Positions 36,016 to 45,096 of a stretch of DNA of 64,000 nucleotides are shown piece after piece. The translations under genes were made by a program, and so were the position numbers. Under the pieces are notes generated by a model. The model searched no databases, was not told where the DNA came from, and saw only the letters and a list, made by a program, of their open reading frames with translations. Position 1 is the first letter of the stretch; the number at the start of each line of letters is the position of its first letter. The stretch spans positions 5,239-69,238 of the forward strand of contig NZ_JOEZ01000037.1 in NCBI RefSeq assembly GCF_000721175.1, read 5' to 3'. The DNA comes from Streptomyces anulatus (GTDB taxonomy: Bacteria; Actinomycetota; Actinomycetes; Streptomycetales; Streptomycetaceae).

Positions 36016-36960
36016 TCAGCCGTCGGCCCGCGGGCCGGACAGGTCCGTGGAGAACACCCGTTCGTCGTCCTGATGGCCTGTCACCCGGACCGTCACCGTA
36101 TCCTCGGCCGTCCCCGGCACGACCACCGCCCCGATCCAGCACGGACTGCCGAACTCCGCGTACCGGTGGAATCGGGTGCTCGCCTCCACCGGAACGACTC
36201 CGCCGGGCCCCGCGGCCAGGCAGGCCGCCTGGCGGGCCGCCTCCAGCAGCAGCATGCCCGGGACATGGTCGTTGGGGCGCTGGAACAGCGTCGGATGCCG
36301 GGTGTCCACGCGCAGTTCCCACAGATCGTCCCGGCCGGTCTCCGACAGCACCACGTCCTCGGCCCTGCTCCGGCCGGCCCGGGCGGCGGAGACAGGCGCC
36401 ACCTCCGGTATCGATATCCCCTCGGCGGGGGCGTCGCCGCGCATCCGCCGGTACACCTTGGGGTTCGTGAAGCGGGTCGCGCCGGTCCCCGTCGCCGCCA
36501 ACTCCCCGCCGCGGTAGACGGCCCAGCCCACACGCCCCTGCACGGGCAGTCCGCCCCGCCACTTCAGGTCGGAGCAGAACACCTCCACGTCGAGCTCGGT
36601 GGGGACGCCGCCGACTCCCAGGTGCTCCTGGTGGCACACGTAGTCCAGGTCCGCCATCAGGAAGTGGTAGCCGAGCGGGACGCCGTACCCGGCATGGAAG
36701 GAGAGCATGGCCGCCTGCCGCATCGCTTCCGCGACCAGCAGCGGGTCGTGCAGGTCGCCGCTCACCGGGGCGAAGAACGGATGATCGTGCGGCAGGACCG
36801 CCGCGACCGAGAACCGATCGTGCGCCAGGCGTACCCAGTTACGCGGAAAAGCGTCCTCCGGCCTGGTCCGGTGCACCATGTCGATCCCTACGGAATGCAC
36901 CACCTCGGCCTCCGAATCCATAGCCGGCACCGGATCGATCAAGACTGCTGCTTCGGGCAT
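36016..36960 (-). CDS. afsA: AfsA-type gamma-butyrolactone synthase
   Basis: 314 aa with two hot-dog AfsA repeats. Repeat 1 contains ILPHDHPFF-like VAAVLPHDHPFFAPVSGDLH and EAMRQAAMLSFHAGYGVPLG. Repeat 2 contains HPTLFQRPNDHVPGMLLLEA and ARQAACLA. AfsA condenses a beta-ketoacyl thioester with dihydroxyacetone phosphate to start A-factor-type signals. Length and both catalytic repeats are complete. Divergent from the receptor gene across an ARE. The symbol follows the family founder; scbA would be equivalent. Confidence 0.9.
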   Translation of the reverse strand: MPEAAVLIDPVPAMDSEAEVVHSVGIDMVHRTRPEDAFPRNWVRLAHDRFSVAAVLPHDHPFFAPVSGDLHDPLLVAEAMRQAAMLSFHAGYGVPLGYHFLMADLDYVCHQEHLGVGGVPTELDVEVFCSDLKWRGGLPVQGRVGWAVYRGGELAATGTGATRFTNPKVYRRMRGDAPAEGISIPEVAPVSAARAGRSRAEDVVLSETGRDDLWELRVDTRHPTLFQRPNDHVPGMLLLEAARQAACLAAGPGGVVPVEASTRFHRYAEFGSPCWIGAVVVPGTAEDTVTVRVTGHQDDERVFSTDLSGPRADG

Positions 36961-37017
36961 AACTCCCCCCAGGGGTCATGTGATGGCGAGCCGTTCCTGC
37001 GATGCACGCGCACTGAT

Positions 37018-37041
37018 AAGATACAGACTAAGCGGTTTTTT
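37018..37041. promoter_or_regulatory. ARE-like element between afsA and receptor gene
   Basis: AGATACAGACTAAGCGGTTT followed by TTTT fits the ARE pattern (A-AC--AC----CGGTTTnT). Its location in the shared promoter allows the receptor to control both itself and afsA. Confidence 0.75.
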
Positions 37042-37116
37042 TTCTATCCCCGGCAGGGCCGTCCCCCCAGAGCGTCCCGGCCGTTTCCCGGGCCCTCGCC
37101 CAGCAAAGGAGACAGG

Positions 37117-37755
37117 ATGGCCAAGCAGGACCGGGCGATCCGCACCCGCCGGACAATCCTGATGGCAGCGGCGCAGGCCTTCGAGAAATACGGCTACCAA
37201 GCCGCGACGATCACCGAAATACTCAAAAGCTCCGGCGTCACCAAAGGAGCTCTCTATTTCCATTTCCCTTCCAAGGAAGATCTCGCGCTGGGTGTTCTCG
37301 ATGCCCAGGAGCCGCCCCAGACCGTTCCGGACCAGACTCTCAAACTCCAGGAACTCATCGACCTGGGAATGCTGTTCAGTCACCGTCTGCAGACCAGTCT
37401 CCTCACCCGGGCCGGTGTTCGCCTCTCCATGGACCAGCAGGCCCACGGCCTCGACCGCAGCGGTCCGTTCCTACGCTGGCAGGAAGCCACCCATCACCTC
37501 CTCACCCAGGCCAAACACCAGGGCGAACTGCTCCCCCACGTCAACCCCACCGAGACGGCGGACCTGTACGTGGCCGCCTTCGCCGGCACCCAGGTGGTAT
37601 CCCAGACTCTCACCGACTACCGGGACCTGCAGCGTCGCCACATCACGCTGCAGCAGCACATACTCCCGAGCATCGCCACACCTTCCATCCTCACCGCCCT
37701 CGACCTGACACCGGAGCGCGCCGAGCGCCTCAGCCTCCTCCATCCGGTCGGCTGA
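37117..37755 (+). CDS. Gamma-butyrolactone receptor (ScbR/ArpA family)
   Basis: 212 aa. HTH at the N-terminus: AKQDRAIRTRRTILMAAAQA, then ILKSSGVTKGALYFHFPSKE, the family signature. The C-terminal domain keeps the receptor features DLGMLFSHRLQTSLLTRAGV and WQEATHHLLTQAKHQGELLP; the pocket Trp follows the usual pattern. ATG 37117 has GGAGA upstream. It represses afsA and its own gene until the butyrolactone binds (established for the family). Confidence 0.88.
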   Translation: MAKQDRAIRTRRTILMAAAQAFEKYGYQAATITEILKSSGVTKGALYFHFPSKEDLALGVLDAQEPPQTVPDQTLKLQELIDLGMLFSHRLQTSLLTRAGVRLSMDQQAHGLDRSGPFLRWQEATHHLLTQAKHQGELLPHVNPTETADLYVAAFAGTQVVSQTLTDYRDLQRRHITLQQHILPSIATPSILTALDLTPERAERLSLLHPVG

Positions 37756-38600
37756 GCGTACTGGCGGCGCCGGTGGCCAGGGCGGCGCCGCGGAACGTAC
37801 GCCGGTAGGCCAGCGGGGTGACCCCGATGGCGGCGTGCAGGTGCTGGCGCAACGACGCCCCGGTGGCGAAGCCGACCTGGCGGCGATCTCGTCCACCGCC
37901 AGGTCCGTGGACTCCAGGAGGTGCCGGGCCCGGTCGACCCGTTGCTGGATCAGCCATCGGCCGGGGCTGACGCCGACCTCCTCGTCGAAGCGGCGGGCGA
38001 AGGTGCGCGGGCTCATCCGGGCATGGTCGGCGAGGCCTGCCAGGCTCAGCGGTTCATGGAGGTTCCGCAGCGCCCGGTCGCGGGTCGCGGTCGTGCCGTT
38101 CGCCGCCGGGCCGGGTACCGGCTGCTCGATGTACTGCGCCTGTCCCCCGTCGCGCCACGGCGGTACGACGCAGAGCCGGGCGACCCGGTTGGCGACCTCA
38201 CTGCCGTGGCCCTCGCGGACGAGGTGCAGGCAGACGTCGACGCCGGACGCGGTGCCGGCGGAGGTCAGGATGTCCCCGTCGTCGACGAAAGGACGTTCGG
38301 GTCCAGCCGCACCCGGGGGAGCCAGGACCGGAAGAGCTCCGCGAGCGCCCAGTGCGTGGTGGCCCGCCGGTCGTCCAGCAGGCCCGCTGCCGCCGGGACG
38401 ACGGCGCCGGTGCAGATGGACACGGTGCGGGCGCCGGGACGTACGGCCGCGAGCGCGGCGACGACCTTCTCCACCCGGATCGACCGCTCGGCGGCGCGCT
38501 GCGTGCCCATGTCGAGGCGGCCTTCCCGTTGGCCGAGGCGGCCGACGGAACACGCGGTGGGCGAGACGGGCCGGGCCACCGGCAAGCTCGTCCTCGTGGT
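37730..38600 (-). pseudogene. GlxA-type (DJ-1/PfpI + AraC) regulator, frameshifted
   Basis: Pieces in order down the minus strand come from three frames. The first is VEKVVAALAAVRPGARTVSI with CTGAVVPAAAGLLDDRRATT (DJ-1-like, Cys motif). The second is VDDGDILTSAGTASGVDVCL to LVREGHGSEVANRVARLCVV, then the AraC HTH LSLAGLADHARMSPRTFARR. The last is VGFATGASLRQHLHAAIGVT to AYRRTFRGAA. At least two frameshifts and a missing start make it dead. Its end overlaps the receptor gene by 26 nt on the opposite strand. Confidence 0.8.
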
Positions 38601-38646
38601 GTCGTGCCCCAGGCTCCCTGACGCGCACGGAACGGGCGCAGGGCGT

Positions 38647-39258
38647 TCAGGCGTCCAGCGCCAGTTTCGTGCCGAGGCCGATCATCATCACGGCGACCAG
38701 ACCGTCCAGCACCCGCCAGGCGGAGGGCCGCGCCAGGACCCCGCTCAGCATCCGGGCGCCGTACCCGAGCGCGACGAACCAGCACACGCTGGCGAGGATC
38801 GCGCCGAGGCCGAAGGTCCAGCGCAACGGGCCCCGGTCGGCGGCGACGGACCCGAGCAGGAACACGGTGTCGAGGTACACGTGCGGGTTGAGCCAGGTCA
38901 TCGCCAGGCAGGTCAGCACGACGCCCCGACGCGACGTCGCCGGGGCGTCCGCCGCGTGCAGGGCCGACGGGCGCAGGACGCGGCGTGCGGCGAGCAGGCC
39001 GTAGCCGATCAGGAACAGGCCGCCGAGCAGCCCCACCGCCGTCAGCGCCGACGGCCAGGCCACGACGACCGCGCCGACCCCGGCGACCCCCAGCGCGATG
39101 AGCACCGCGTCGGACAGGGCGCAGATCCCGACCACGGCGAGCACTCCGTCGCGGCGGACGCCTTGGCGCAGCACCAGGGCGTTCTGGGCGCCGATGGCGA
39201 CGATGAGAGAGAGGCCGGTGCCGAATCCGGCGGCCGCGGTGGTCAGGGCGTTCGTCAT
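38647..39258 (-). CDS. LysE/ArgO-family amino acid exporter
   Basis: 203 aa with about six membrane helices. The family start GFGTGLSLIVAIGAQNALVL and RQGVRRDGVLAVVGICALSD, and the later TWLNPHVYLDTVFLLGSVA motif, are diagnostic of LysE/ArgO. It exports lysine or arginine from the cytoplasm. It is divergent from the LysG-type regulator at 39326, its usual activator. Confidence 0.9.
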   Translation of the reverse strand: MTNALTTAAAGFGTGLSLIVAIGAQNALVLRQGVRRDGVLAVVGICALSDAVLIALGVAGVGAVVVAWPSALTAVGLLGGLFLIGYGLLAARRVLRPSALHAADAPATSRRGVVLTCLAMTWLNPHVYLDTVFLLGSVAADRGPLRWTFGLGAILASVCWFVALGYGARMLSGVLARPSAWRVLDGLVAVMMIGLGTKLALDA

Positions 39259-39293
39259 ACGGCCGACGCTACGGAGCGGGACAACCTGATGTC

Positions 39294-39323
39294 CAGCTAA
39301 GGATTCTTACGTATCATTAGCTG
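39294..39323. promoter_or_regulatory. Candidate LysG operator
   Basis: CAGCTAA and TTAGCTG form 7-bp inverted arms separated by 16 bp, directly ahead of the regulator start in the divergent region; the spacing suits a LysR-type tetramer. Confidence 0.5.
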
Positions 39324-39325
39324 TC

Positions 39326-40294
39326 ATGATGCCCGAGCTTCCTCTCGATCAGGTACGGACGCTGCTGGCCGTGGTCGACGAGGGCACGTTCGACGCGGCG
39401 GCGAGCGCCCTGCGGCTGACGCCGTCGGCGGTCAGCCAGCGTGTGAAGGCACTGGAGCAGCGCACGGGCCGGGTGCTGCTGATGCGCACGAAGCCGGTGC
39501 GGCCCACCGAGTCCGGTGAGGTGGTGGTGCGCTTCGCCCGCCAGCTGGCCCGGCTGGAGCGTGACGCGCGGGCGGCGCTCGGGATGTCCGGGCCGGACGA
39601 ACCGACACCCCTGTCGATCGCGGTGAACTCCGATTCGCTGGCGACCTGGTTCCTGCCGGCCTTGCGGCGCGTGCCGGAGGAGCTGGGCCTCTGCTACGAG
39701 CTGCGCCGGGAGGACCAGGACCATACGGCCGCTCTGTTGCGGGAGGGCCTGGTGATGGCGGCGGTGACCTCGTCGCCGGATGCCGTGACGGGCTGCTCGG
39801 TGCGCAGGCTGGGCCGGATGCGGTATCTGCCGGTGGCCAGTCCCGGTTTCGCCGACCGGTGGCTGGGGCGGCGGGAGGGCACCGCGTTGCGGGAGCTGAT
39901 CGGCAACGCTCCGGTGGTCGGTTTCGACCGGCGCGACGATCTTCAGGACGCGTTCCTGCGCCGGCTGGGACCCGGGTCCCGGGCGAGTGCCCGGCGTCAT
40001 CTGGTGCCCACGTCGGAGGGGTTCGTGAACGCCGTGGCGGCGGGCATGGGCTGGGGCATGGTGCCCGACGTCCAGGCGGAGCCGTTGCTGAGCGAGGGCC
40101 GGCTGGTTCGGCTCACCCCGGGCGGCGCACCGGACGAGGCCCCGGGCCGGACCGTCGACGTTCCGCTGTACTGGCAGCAGTGGAAGCTGGACTCACCGGC
40201 CCTGGCGGCCGTGGCCGAGGCGGTGGCGGCGGGGGCCGCCGAGGCGCTCGGCGACGCGGCGCCCCTCCCCCCGGCTCGCCGCACCGACGGGTGA
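39326..40294 (+). CDS. LysR-family regulator, ArgP/LysG type
   Basis: 322 aa. The HTH MMPELPLDQVRTLLAVVDEG, FDAAASALRLTPSAVSQRVK is that of ArgP/LysG. The C-terminal type-2 periplasmic-binding fold follows (LSIAVNSDSLATWFLPALRR). These proteins activate the lysE/argO exporter when cytosolic Lys or Arg is high. The ATG at 39326 lies a few bases after the operator arm with no ribosome site, so the transcript may be leaderless. Confidence 0.88.
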   Translation: MMPELPLDQVRTLLAVVDEGTFDAAASALRLTPSAVSQRVKALEQRTGRVLLMRTKPVRPTESGEVVVRFARQLARLERDARAALGMSGPDEPTPLSIAVNSDSLATWFLPALRRVPEELGLCYELRREDQDHTAALLREGLVMAAVTSSPDAVTGCSVRRLGRMRYLPVASPGFADRWLGRREGTALRELIGNAPVVGFDRRDDLQDAFLRRLGPGSRASARRHLVPTSEGFVNAVAAGMGWGMVPDVQAEPLLSEGRLVRLTPGGAPDEAPGRTVDVPLYWQQWKLDSPALAAVAEAVAAGAAEALGDAAPLPPARRTDG

Positions 40295-40495
40295 TGGCCG
40301 CCACGTCCGCCCGAGGTCATGCACCTGCCCGGCCCCGGTCGGCGGCGACTTCCACCTCAGCGATCGCGACGTGCTCGTCGACGTCGGCGGCCGGGCGCCG
40401 GCCTGCCGGGCCGCCTCGGGGCGGGTGCGCGGGACGCCTTAGGATGGCGGGTCTCCCACTGACTTCCCTGACATGACATCGGAGGCGCCCTCCCC

Positions 40496-41170
40496 ATGCG
40501 TGTGCTGCTGGTGGAGGACGACGACGACCTGCGTGAGGTGATCGCGTCCGGGCTGCGGAACGGGGGCTTCGCCGTGGACTGCACGGCGGACTGGCCGGAG
40601 GCGGACGTGCTGCTGCACGTCACCGCGTACGACTGTGTGGTGTTGGACCGGATGGTGCCCTCCGGCGACACCCTCGCCCCGCTGGAGGGCCGGCGCCGGG
40701 CCGGCTGGTCCGTGCCCGTGCTGTGCCTCAGCGCCCTGGGCTCCCTGCCCGAGCGGTTGCGGGGGCTGGAGAGCGGGGCGGACGACTACCTGGCCAAGCC
40801 GTTCGCGATGCGCGAGCTGGTGCTGCGGGTCCGGGGCCTGAGCCGTCGGGCGTCGGCCCGGCTCCCCGCCTTCCTGAGCTGTGCGGACGTGGTCATGGAC
40901 GTGGCGCGGTACGAGGTGCGGCGCGGCGGTGTGCTGCTGTCGCTGAGCCCGAAGGAGTACGGCGTGCTCCAGCAGCTCCTCGTCCACCGGGACGCCGTCG
41001 TCACCCGTACCGAACTGCTGGAGCACTGCTGGGACGAGATGGCCGACCCGGTCTCCAACGTGGTGGACGCCGTCGTCGCCGGCCTGCGCCGCAAGCTCGG
41101 CTCCCCCGGCCTGGTGCACACCGTGCGCGGTCTGGGGTTCCTGCTGTCGGCGGCGCCGGGGCCGTCCTGA
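40496..41170 (+). CDS. OmpR-family response regulator
   Basis: 224 aa. Receiver domain: acidic triplet VEDDDD, phospho-acceptor Asp51 (VVLDRMVPSGD), and Lys in DDYLAKPFAM. The winged-helix DNA-binding domain follows (LSLSPKEYGVLQQLLVHRDA, VVDAVVAGLRRKLGSPGLVH). Its stop overlaps the kinase ATG by one base, so the pair is coupled. The probable output includes the secreted GH114 gene downstream (inference from position). Confidence 0.92.
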   Translation: MRVLLVEDDDDLREVIASGLRNGGFAVDCTADWPEADVLLHVTAYDCVVLDRMVPSGDTLAPLEGRRRAGWSVPVLCLSALGSLPERLRGLESGADDYLAKPFAMRELVLRVRGLSRRASARLPAFLSCADVVMDVARYEVRRGGVLLSLSPKEYGVLQQLLVHRDAVVTRTELLEHCWDEMADPVSNVVDAVVAGLRRKLGSPGLVHTVRGLGFLLSAAPGPS

Positions 41171-42507
41171 TGGCGAGGCCCGTACGGCGGCGCCGTTCCC
41201 CGGCCAGGAGGCGGCTGCACCGGCTCCGGTTGCGGCTGACCGCCGCGTACACCCTGATCACCGTCGTCGGGCTGGCCTGCCTGTCCTGGCTGGTGATCCG
41301 GACGGACGACCGGGCGCGGACGGACGCCGAGTACGACGAGATGCGCCGCCGGGCGTCCGTCGCGGCCTCACTCGTCTACTACGTGGACGACCGGATCCGT
41401 CTGGACGGGCTCGACGACGACGAGGCGACGTCGGGAACCCCGCAGGTCCTGGTGGTGGAGGGCCGGCCCGGTGGTGATCCGGTCACCGTGTTCCGGGGCC
41501 GTTCCGCGCAGTTCGCCGTGGGGGCCGGGACGGTCCGGGCGGTGGCCCGTTCGGCGATGGACGAGGAGGGACCGGTGCGGGCCGAGGCGCGCGACCGTAC
41601 GGGAGAGCCCGTGCATCTGCTGGCCGTGCCCTTCTACCACGACGCCACCGACGAGGTGGCGGGCGCGGCCGTCGCGGTCGGCGATCCGGAGCGCGGCGCG
41701 GCCGGGCACCGCGGTCTGGTCCTCTCCCTCGTCGTGGGGGCCGGTGCGCTGACGGCGCTGGCCGCGCTGACCGGGCATGTGCTCTCCGGGCGCAGCATGC
41801 GGCCGGCCTGGCAGGCGCTGGAGCAGCAGGAACGGCTGCTGGCCGACGCGGCGCACGAGTTGCGGACCCCGGTCGCGGTGATGCGCGGATCGGTGGAGGT
41901 GGCCGCCGGCACGCCGGGTGGTCTGGAGGCGCACCTGCCCCGGATCCGGCGGGCGGCGGACCGGATGGCCGACGTCGTGGAGAACCTGCTGACCCGGGGG
42001 CGGTTGGAGGCCGCCTTGGACGTCGTACGGGCGGAGCCGCTGCGCCTGGACCAGCTCGTCGAGGAGGTGTGCGTGGAGTTGCCGGAGAGCGGACACCGCC
42101 TGGAGTTGCGGCTGGAGGAGTCGGTGACCGTGGCGGACGCGGCCCTGGTGCGGGTCGCCGTGCGCAACCTGCTGGACAACGCCGTACGGCACGGCCGGAC
42201 GCCCGACGTGCCGGACCGGGCCGATCTGCTGGTGACCGTGCGCGGGCCGGAGGTGTGGGTGGCCGACCGGGGTCCGGGAGTGGATCCGGCCCGGCTGCCG
42301 GAGCTGTCGGAGCGGTTCAGCTCGCCGGGTGGGGGAACGGGCATCGGTCTCTCGCTGGTACGGCGGGTCGCGCGGGCCCACCGGGGAACGCTCACCGTCC
42401 GGGACCGCCCCGGCGGCGGTGCGGAGTTCGTCCTGCGGCTCGCTCCCGCCCGGTCGCGGCGGGGCCTCCGGCGCGGCGCGGGGCGGAGCCTCACGATTCG
42501 CTCATGA
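41170..42507 (+). CDS. Sensor histidine kinase
   Basis: 445 aa. TM1 at about 20-40 (LTAAYTLITVVGLACLSWLV), an extracellular domain of ~130 residues, then TM2 (GLVLSLVVGAGALTALAALT). The HisKA H-box has His229 in DAAHELRTPVAVMRG. The ATPase has the N-box NLLDNAVRHG, G1 DRGPGVD and G2 GGGTGIGLSLV. All catalytic boxes are present. Membrane protein; signal unknown. Confidence 0.92.
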   Translation: MARPVRRRRSPARRRLHRLRLRLTAAYTLITVVGLACLSWLVIRTDDRARTDAEYDEMRRRASVAASLVYYVDDRIRLDGLDDDEATSGTPQVLVVEGRPGGDPVTVFRGRSAQFAVGAGTVRAVARSAMDEEGPVRAEARDRTGEPVHLLAVPFYHDATDEVAGAAVAVGDPERGAAGHRGLVLSLVVGAGALTALAALTGHVLSGRSMRPAWQALEQQERLLADAAHELRTPVAVMRGSVEVAAGTPGGLEAHLPRIRRAADRMADVVENLLTRGRLEAALDVVRAEPLRLDQLVEEVCVELPESGHRLELRLEESVTVADAALVRVAVRNLLDNAVRHGRTPDVPDRADLLVTVRGPEVWVADRGPGVDPARLPELSERFSSPGGGTGIGLSLVRRVARAHRGTLTVRDRPGGGAEFVLRLAPARSRRGLRRGAGRSLTIRS

Positions 42508-42561
42508 TCGGCCGTCCATGATGCGGGGGCAGGTTCCGAAGCCCACCCACGGGAGTCACGT

Positions 42562-43422
42562 ATGCCCCAGCACGCCGTCCCTCCGTTCCTCCGCCGCGGA
42601 AGCACGCTCGCCGGTCTGGCCGGCGGGGTCGCGGTCGCGACGGGAGCGGGACTGCTCCTGTCCCACGCCTTCGCCACGGGGTCCACGGCCGGGGCCGCGC
42701 CCGAGGTCGTGCCGCCTACGGCGAACGTGAGCTTCGACTACCAGATCGGCGGCGCGTACACCCCGCCCGCCGGGGTCCGGGCCGTCTCCCGCGACCGCGG
42801 TGACCGGCCGGCCGAGGGCCTGTACAACGTCTGTTACGTCAACGCCTTCCAGACCCAGCCCGACGCATTGGACCGGTGGCAGAAGGACCATTCCGATCTG
42901 CTGCTGCGCGACGGCGACGGCGACCTGGTCGATGACGAGGCCTGGGGCGAGGTGTTGCTCGACACCTCGACCGCAGGCAAGCGCGCCCGGCTGGCGGACA
43001 TCGTCGGAGGCTGGATCGACGGGTGTGCGAAGTCCGGCTTCCAGGCGGTGGAGCCGGACAACCTGGACTCCTTCGAGCGCTCCGACGGCCTGCTGACCCG
43101 GGCGCACAACGCGGCGTTCGCGAAGCTCCTGGCCGACCGTGCGCACACCGCCGGGCTGGCGATCGGCCAGAAGAACACCACCGATCTGCTGGAGCGGCGG
43201 GAGGAGATCGGGTTCGATTTCGCCGTCGCCGAAGAGTGCGGCCGGTACGACGAGTGCGCCGACTACGCCTCCGCGTACGGTGACAGGGTGTTCGTCGTCG
43301 AGTACACCGACGGCGACTTCGCGAAGGCGTGTTCGTCCGTAGGGGCGAAGGTCTCGGTGGTGCGCCGGGATCTCGACGTCCGGCCGGCCGGACGGCCGGG
43401 GTACGTGTTCCGCACCTGTTGA
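42562..43422 (+). CDS. Secreted GH114 endo-alpha-1,4-polygalactosaminidase-like enzyme
   Basis: 286 aa. A Tat/Sec-type signal (FLRRGSTLAGLAGGVAVATG, with an Arg pair) is followed by a single GH114 barrel: VSFDYQIGGAY, GLYNVCYVNAFQTQPDALDR, FQAVEPDNLDSFERSDGLLT (catalytic acid region), GLAIGQKNTTDLLERREEIG and FAVAEECGRYDECADYASAY. The family hydrolyses galactosaminogalactan or polygalactosamine outside the cell. It starts 55 bp after the histidine kinase, suggesting co-transcription or shared control. Confidence 0.88.
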   Translation: MPQHAVPPFLRRGSTLAGLAGGVAVATGAGLLLSHAFATGSTAGAAPEVVPPTANVSFDYQIGGAYTPPAGVRAVSRDRGDRPAEGLYNVCYVNAFQTQPDALDRWQKDHSDLLLRDGDGDLVDDEAWGEVLLDTSTAGKRARLADIVGGWIDGCAKSGFQAVEPDNLDSFERSDGLLTRAHNAAFAKLLADRAHTAGLAIGQKNTTDLLERREEIGFDFAVAEECGRYDECADYASAYGDRVFVVEYTDGDFAKACSSVGAKVSVVRRDLDVRPAGRPGYVFRTC

Positions 43423-43444
43423 GGGGCTTCGGCGCGGGCAGGCC

Positions 43445-44242
43445 TCAGGGGGCGTCCGGTGGGTGGGCGCAGACCGTGAAGATGCCGCCGTCGGGGTCCC
43501 TGATCACCGCTTCGGTTCCGTCGGCGGGCGAGTCCACGGGCGGTCCGGCCGTTCCGCCCGCCGCGCGTGCCGCCGCGGTGACCGCTTCCAGGTCCGCGAC
43601 CTGGAAGCGGACGTGCCAGCGCGGGCGCAGCCGGGGGTCGGGGGACGACGCGTCCCCGCCTCCGCGCAGGGTGGCCACGGTGCGGCCGCCCTGCCGTACG
43701 ACGACCGCGTCCTGCTGGTACGCGTAGCCGACCTCGCAGCCGCCGGGTTCCTCGTCGGCCCACCCGAACACTCCGGCGTAGAAGATCGCGGCGTCGAAGG
43801 CGTGGCTGGTACGCAGTTCCAGGGAGGCCGGCACGTTGTCGCGGCCGAACGACCAGGGCGGGGTCCTGCCTTCCCAGAAGCCGAATCCGGCTCCTTCGCG
43901 GTCGGCGGCCATGACTCCCCGGCCGGGGCCCAGGCGGATCGGGCCGACGGCGATGGTGCCGCCCCGTTCACGGACCCGGGCCGCGGCGGTGTCGACGTCC
44001 GCGACGGCGAAGTACGGGGTCCAGGAGACGGTTGTCGGCAGACCGGGGGCGATCTGTCCGATGCCGGCGACGGGCAGGGCGTCGACGTGGGCGACGGAGA
44101 AGCCCTCGCCGAGGGTGCCGGAGCGGAAGGTCCACCCGAGAACGGCACCGTAGAAGTCCTGGGTGGCCCGCAGGTCCCGGGTCATGAGGCTGACCCAGCA
44201 CGGAATCCCGTGCACAGGGATGCTCTGCTCTGCCGCGGTCAT
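43445..44242 (-). CDS. VOC-family protein, two glyoxalase-like domains
   Basis: 265 aa with two tandem VOC half-modules: GIPCWVSLMTRDLRATQDFY, AVLGWTF to about residue 120; then ASLELRTSHAFDAAIFYAGV, FGWADEEPGG to the end (VIRDPDGGIFTVCAHPPD). Such proteins bind metals or small ligands, and some confer resistance; no specific substrate is visible. I start at ATG 44242, which has GAGGAG 10 nt upstream, rather than at 44284. Confidence 0.82.
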   Translation of the reverse strand: MTAAEQSIPVHGIPCWVSLMTRDLRATQDFYGAVLGWTFRSGTLGEGFSVAHVDALPVAGIGQIAPGLPTTVSWTPYFAVADVDTAAARVRERGGTIAVGPIRLGPGRGVMAADREGAGFGFWEGRTPPWSFGRDNVPASLELRTSHAFDAAIFYAGVFGWADEEPGGCEVGYAYQQDAVVVRQGGRTVATLRGGGDASSPDPRLRPRWHVRFQVADLEAVTAAARAAGGTAGPPVDSPADGTEAVIRDPDGGIFTVCAHPPDAP

Positions 44243-44476
44243 CGGGATCCGTCTCCTCGTCCCCGGTGGTGAGCCGCCGGACACGGGCGCCGGGCCGGCG
44301 GATAGGTCTTGTGGTCACCGGCCGTTCGCAGGCCGGTGCACTCCGTGGCGTCATACGTCCTCGGGAGCGGCACGCTCTCCATACCTACGCTGCCGGGGTC
44401 GCCGCCGCCACCCGGGCCGCGTCCCGGGACGGGACGCGGCCCGGTGGATGTCAGTGCCCGGTGGCAGACTGCCCGG

Positions 44477-45070
44477 ATGACCGCTTCGCAGCCGAAGGCC
44501 GACCTCCAGCGCTATCTGCAGTCGGCTCGTGACGCCCTGTTGTGGAAGCTCGAAGGGCTCTCGGAGTACGACGTCCGTCGCCCCATGACGCCGACCGGCA
44601 CGAACCTTCTCGGGCTGGTCAAGCACGCCGCCGGGGTGGAGCTGGGCTATTTCGCCGAGACGTTCCGGCGGCCGTTCGGCGAGGCGCCGCCCGCCTACGG
44701 CGACGAGGCCGAGGCGAACCAGGACATGTGGGCGACGCCCGACGAGTCGCGGGAGGACATCCTCGCCCTCTACCGCCGGGTGGCGGAGCACGCGGACGCC
44801 ACGATCGCCGAGCTGCCCCTCGACGCGGTCGGGCAGGTCCGGTGGTGGCCCGGCGAGCGGGGCCGGGTGACGCTGCACCAGATCCTGGTCCATGTGATCG
44901 CCGACCTCCAGCGTCATGCCGGGCACGCCGACATCGTCCGGGAGCTCGTCGACGGGACGGTCGGGCTGCGGTCCGGCACCTTCGGCATGCCGCCGGGCGA
45001 CCGCGCCTGGTGGGAGGAGTACCGGCAGCGCCTGGAGCAGGCCGCTCGGGAGGCGGGGGCTGCGGGGTAG
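44477..45070 (+). CDS. DinB-family protein
   Basis: 197 aa, four-helix bundle. LLGLVKHAAGVELGYFAETF carries the first metal-binding His, and LHQILVHVIADLQRHAGHAD the second and third, the DinB pattern. Actinobacterial DinB proteins include mycothiol-dependent transferases acting in detoxification. The ATG at 44477 has no clear ribosome site; the transcript may be leaderless. Confidence 0.85.
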   Translation: MTASQPKADLQRYLQSARDALLWKLEGLSEYDVRRPMTPTGTNLLGLVKHAAGVELGYFAETFRRPFGEAPPAYGDEAEANQDMWATPDESREDILALYRRVAEHADATIAELPLDAVGQVRWWPGERGRVTLHQILVHVIADLQRHAGHADIVRELVDGTVGLRSGTFGMPPGDRAWWEEYRQRLEQAAREAGAAG

Positions 45071-45096
45071 CCGCTCCCCCGGGTCGCGCCGCCCGT

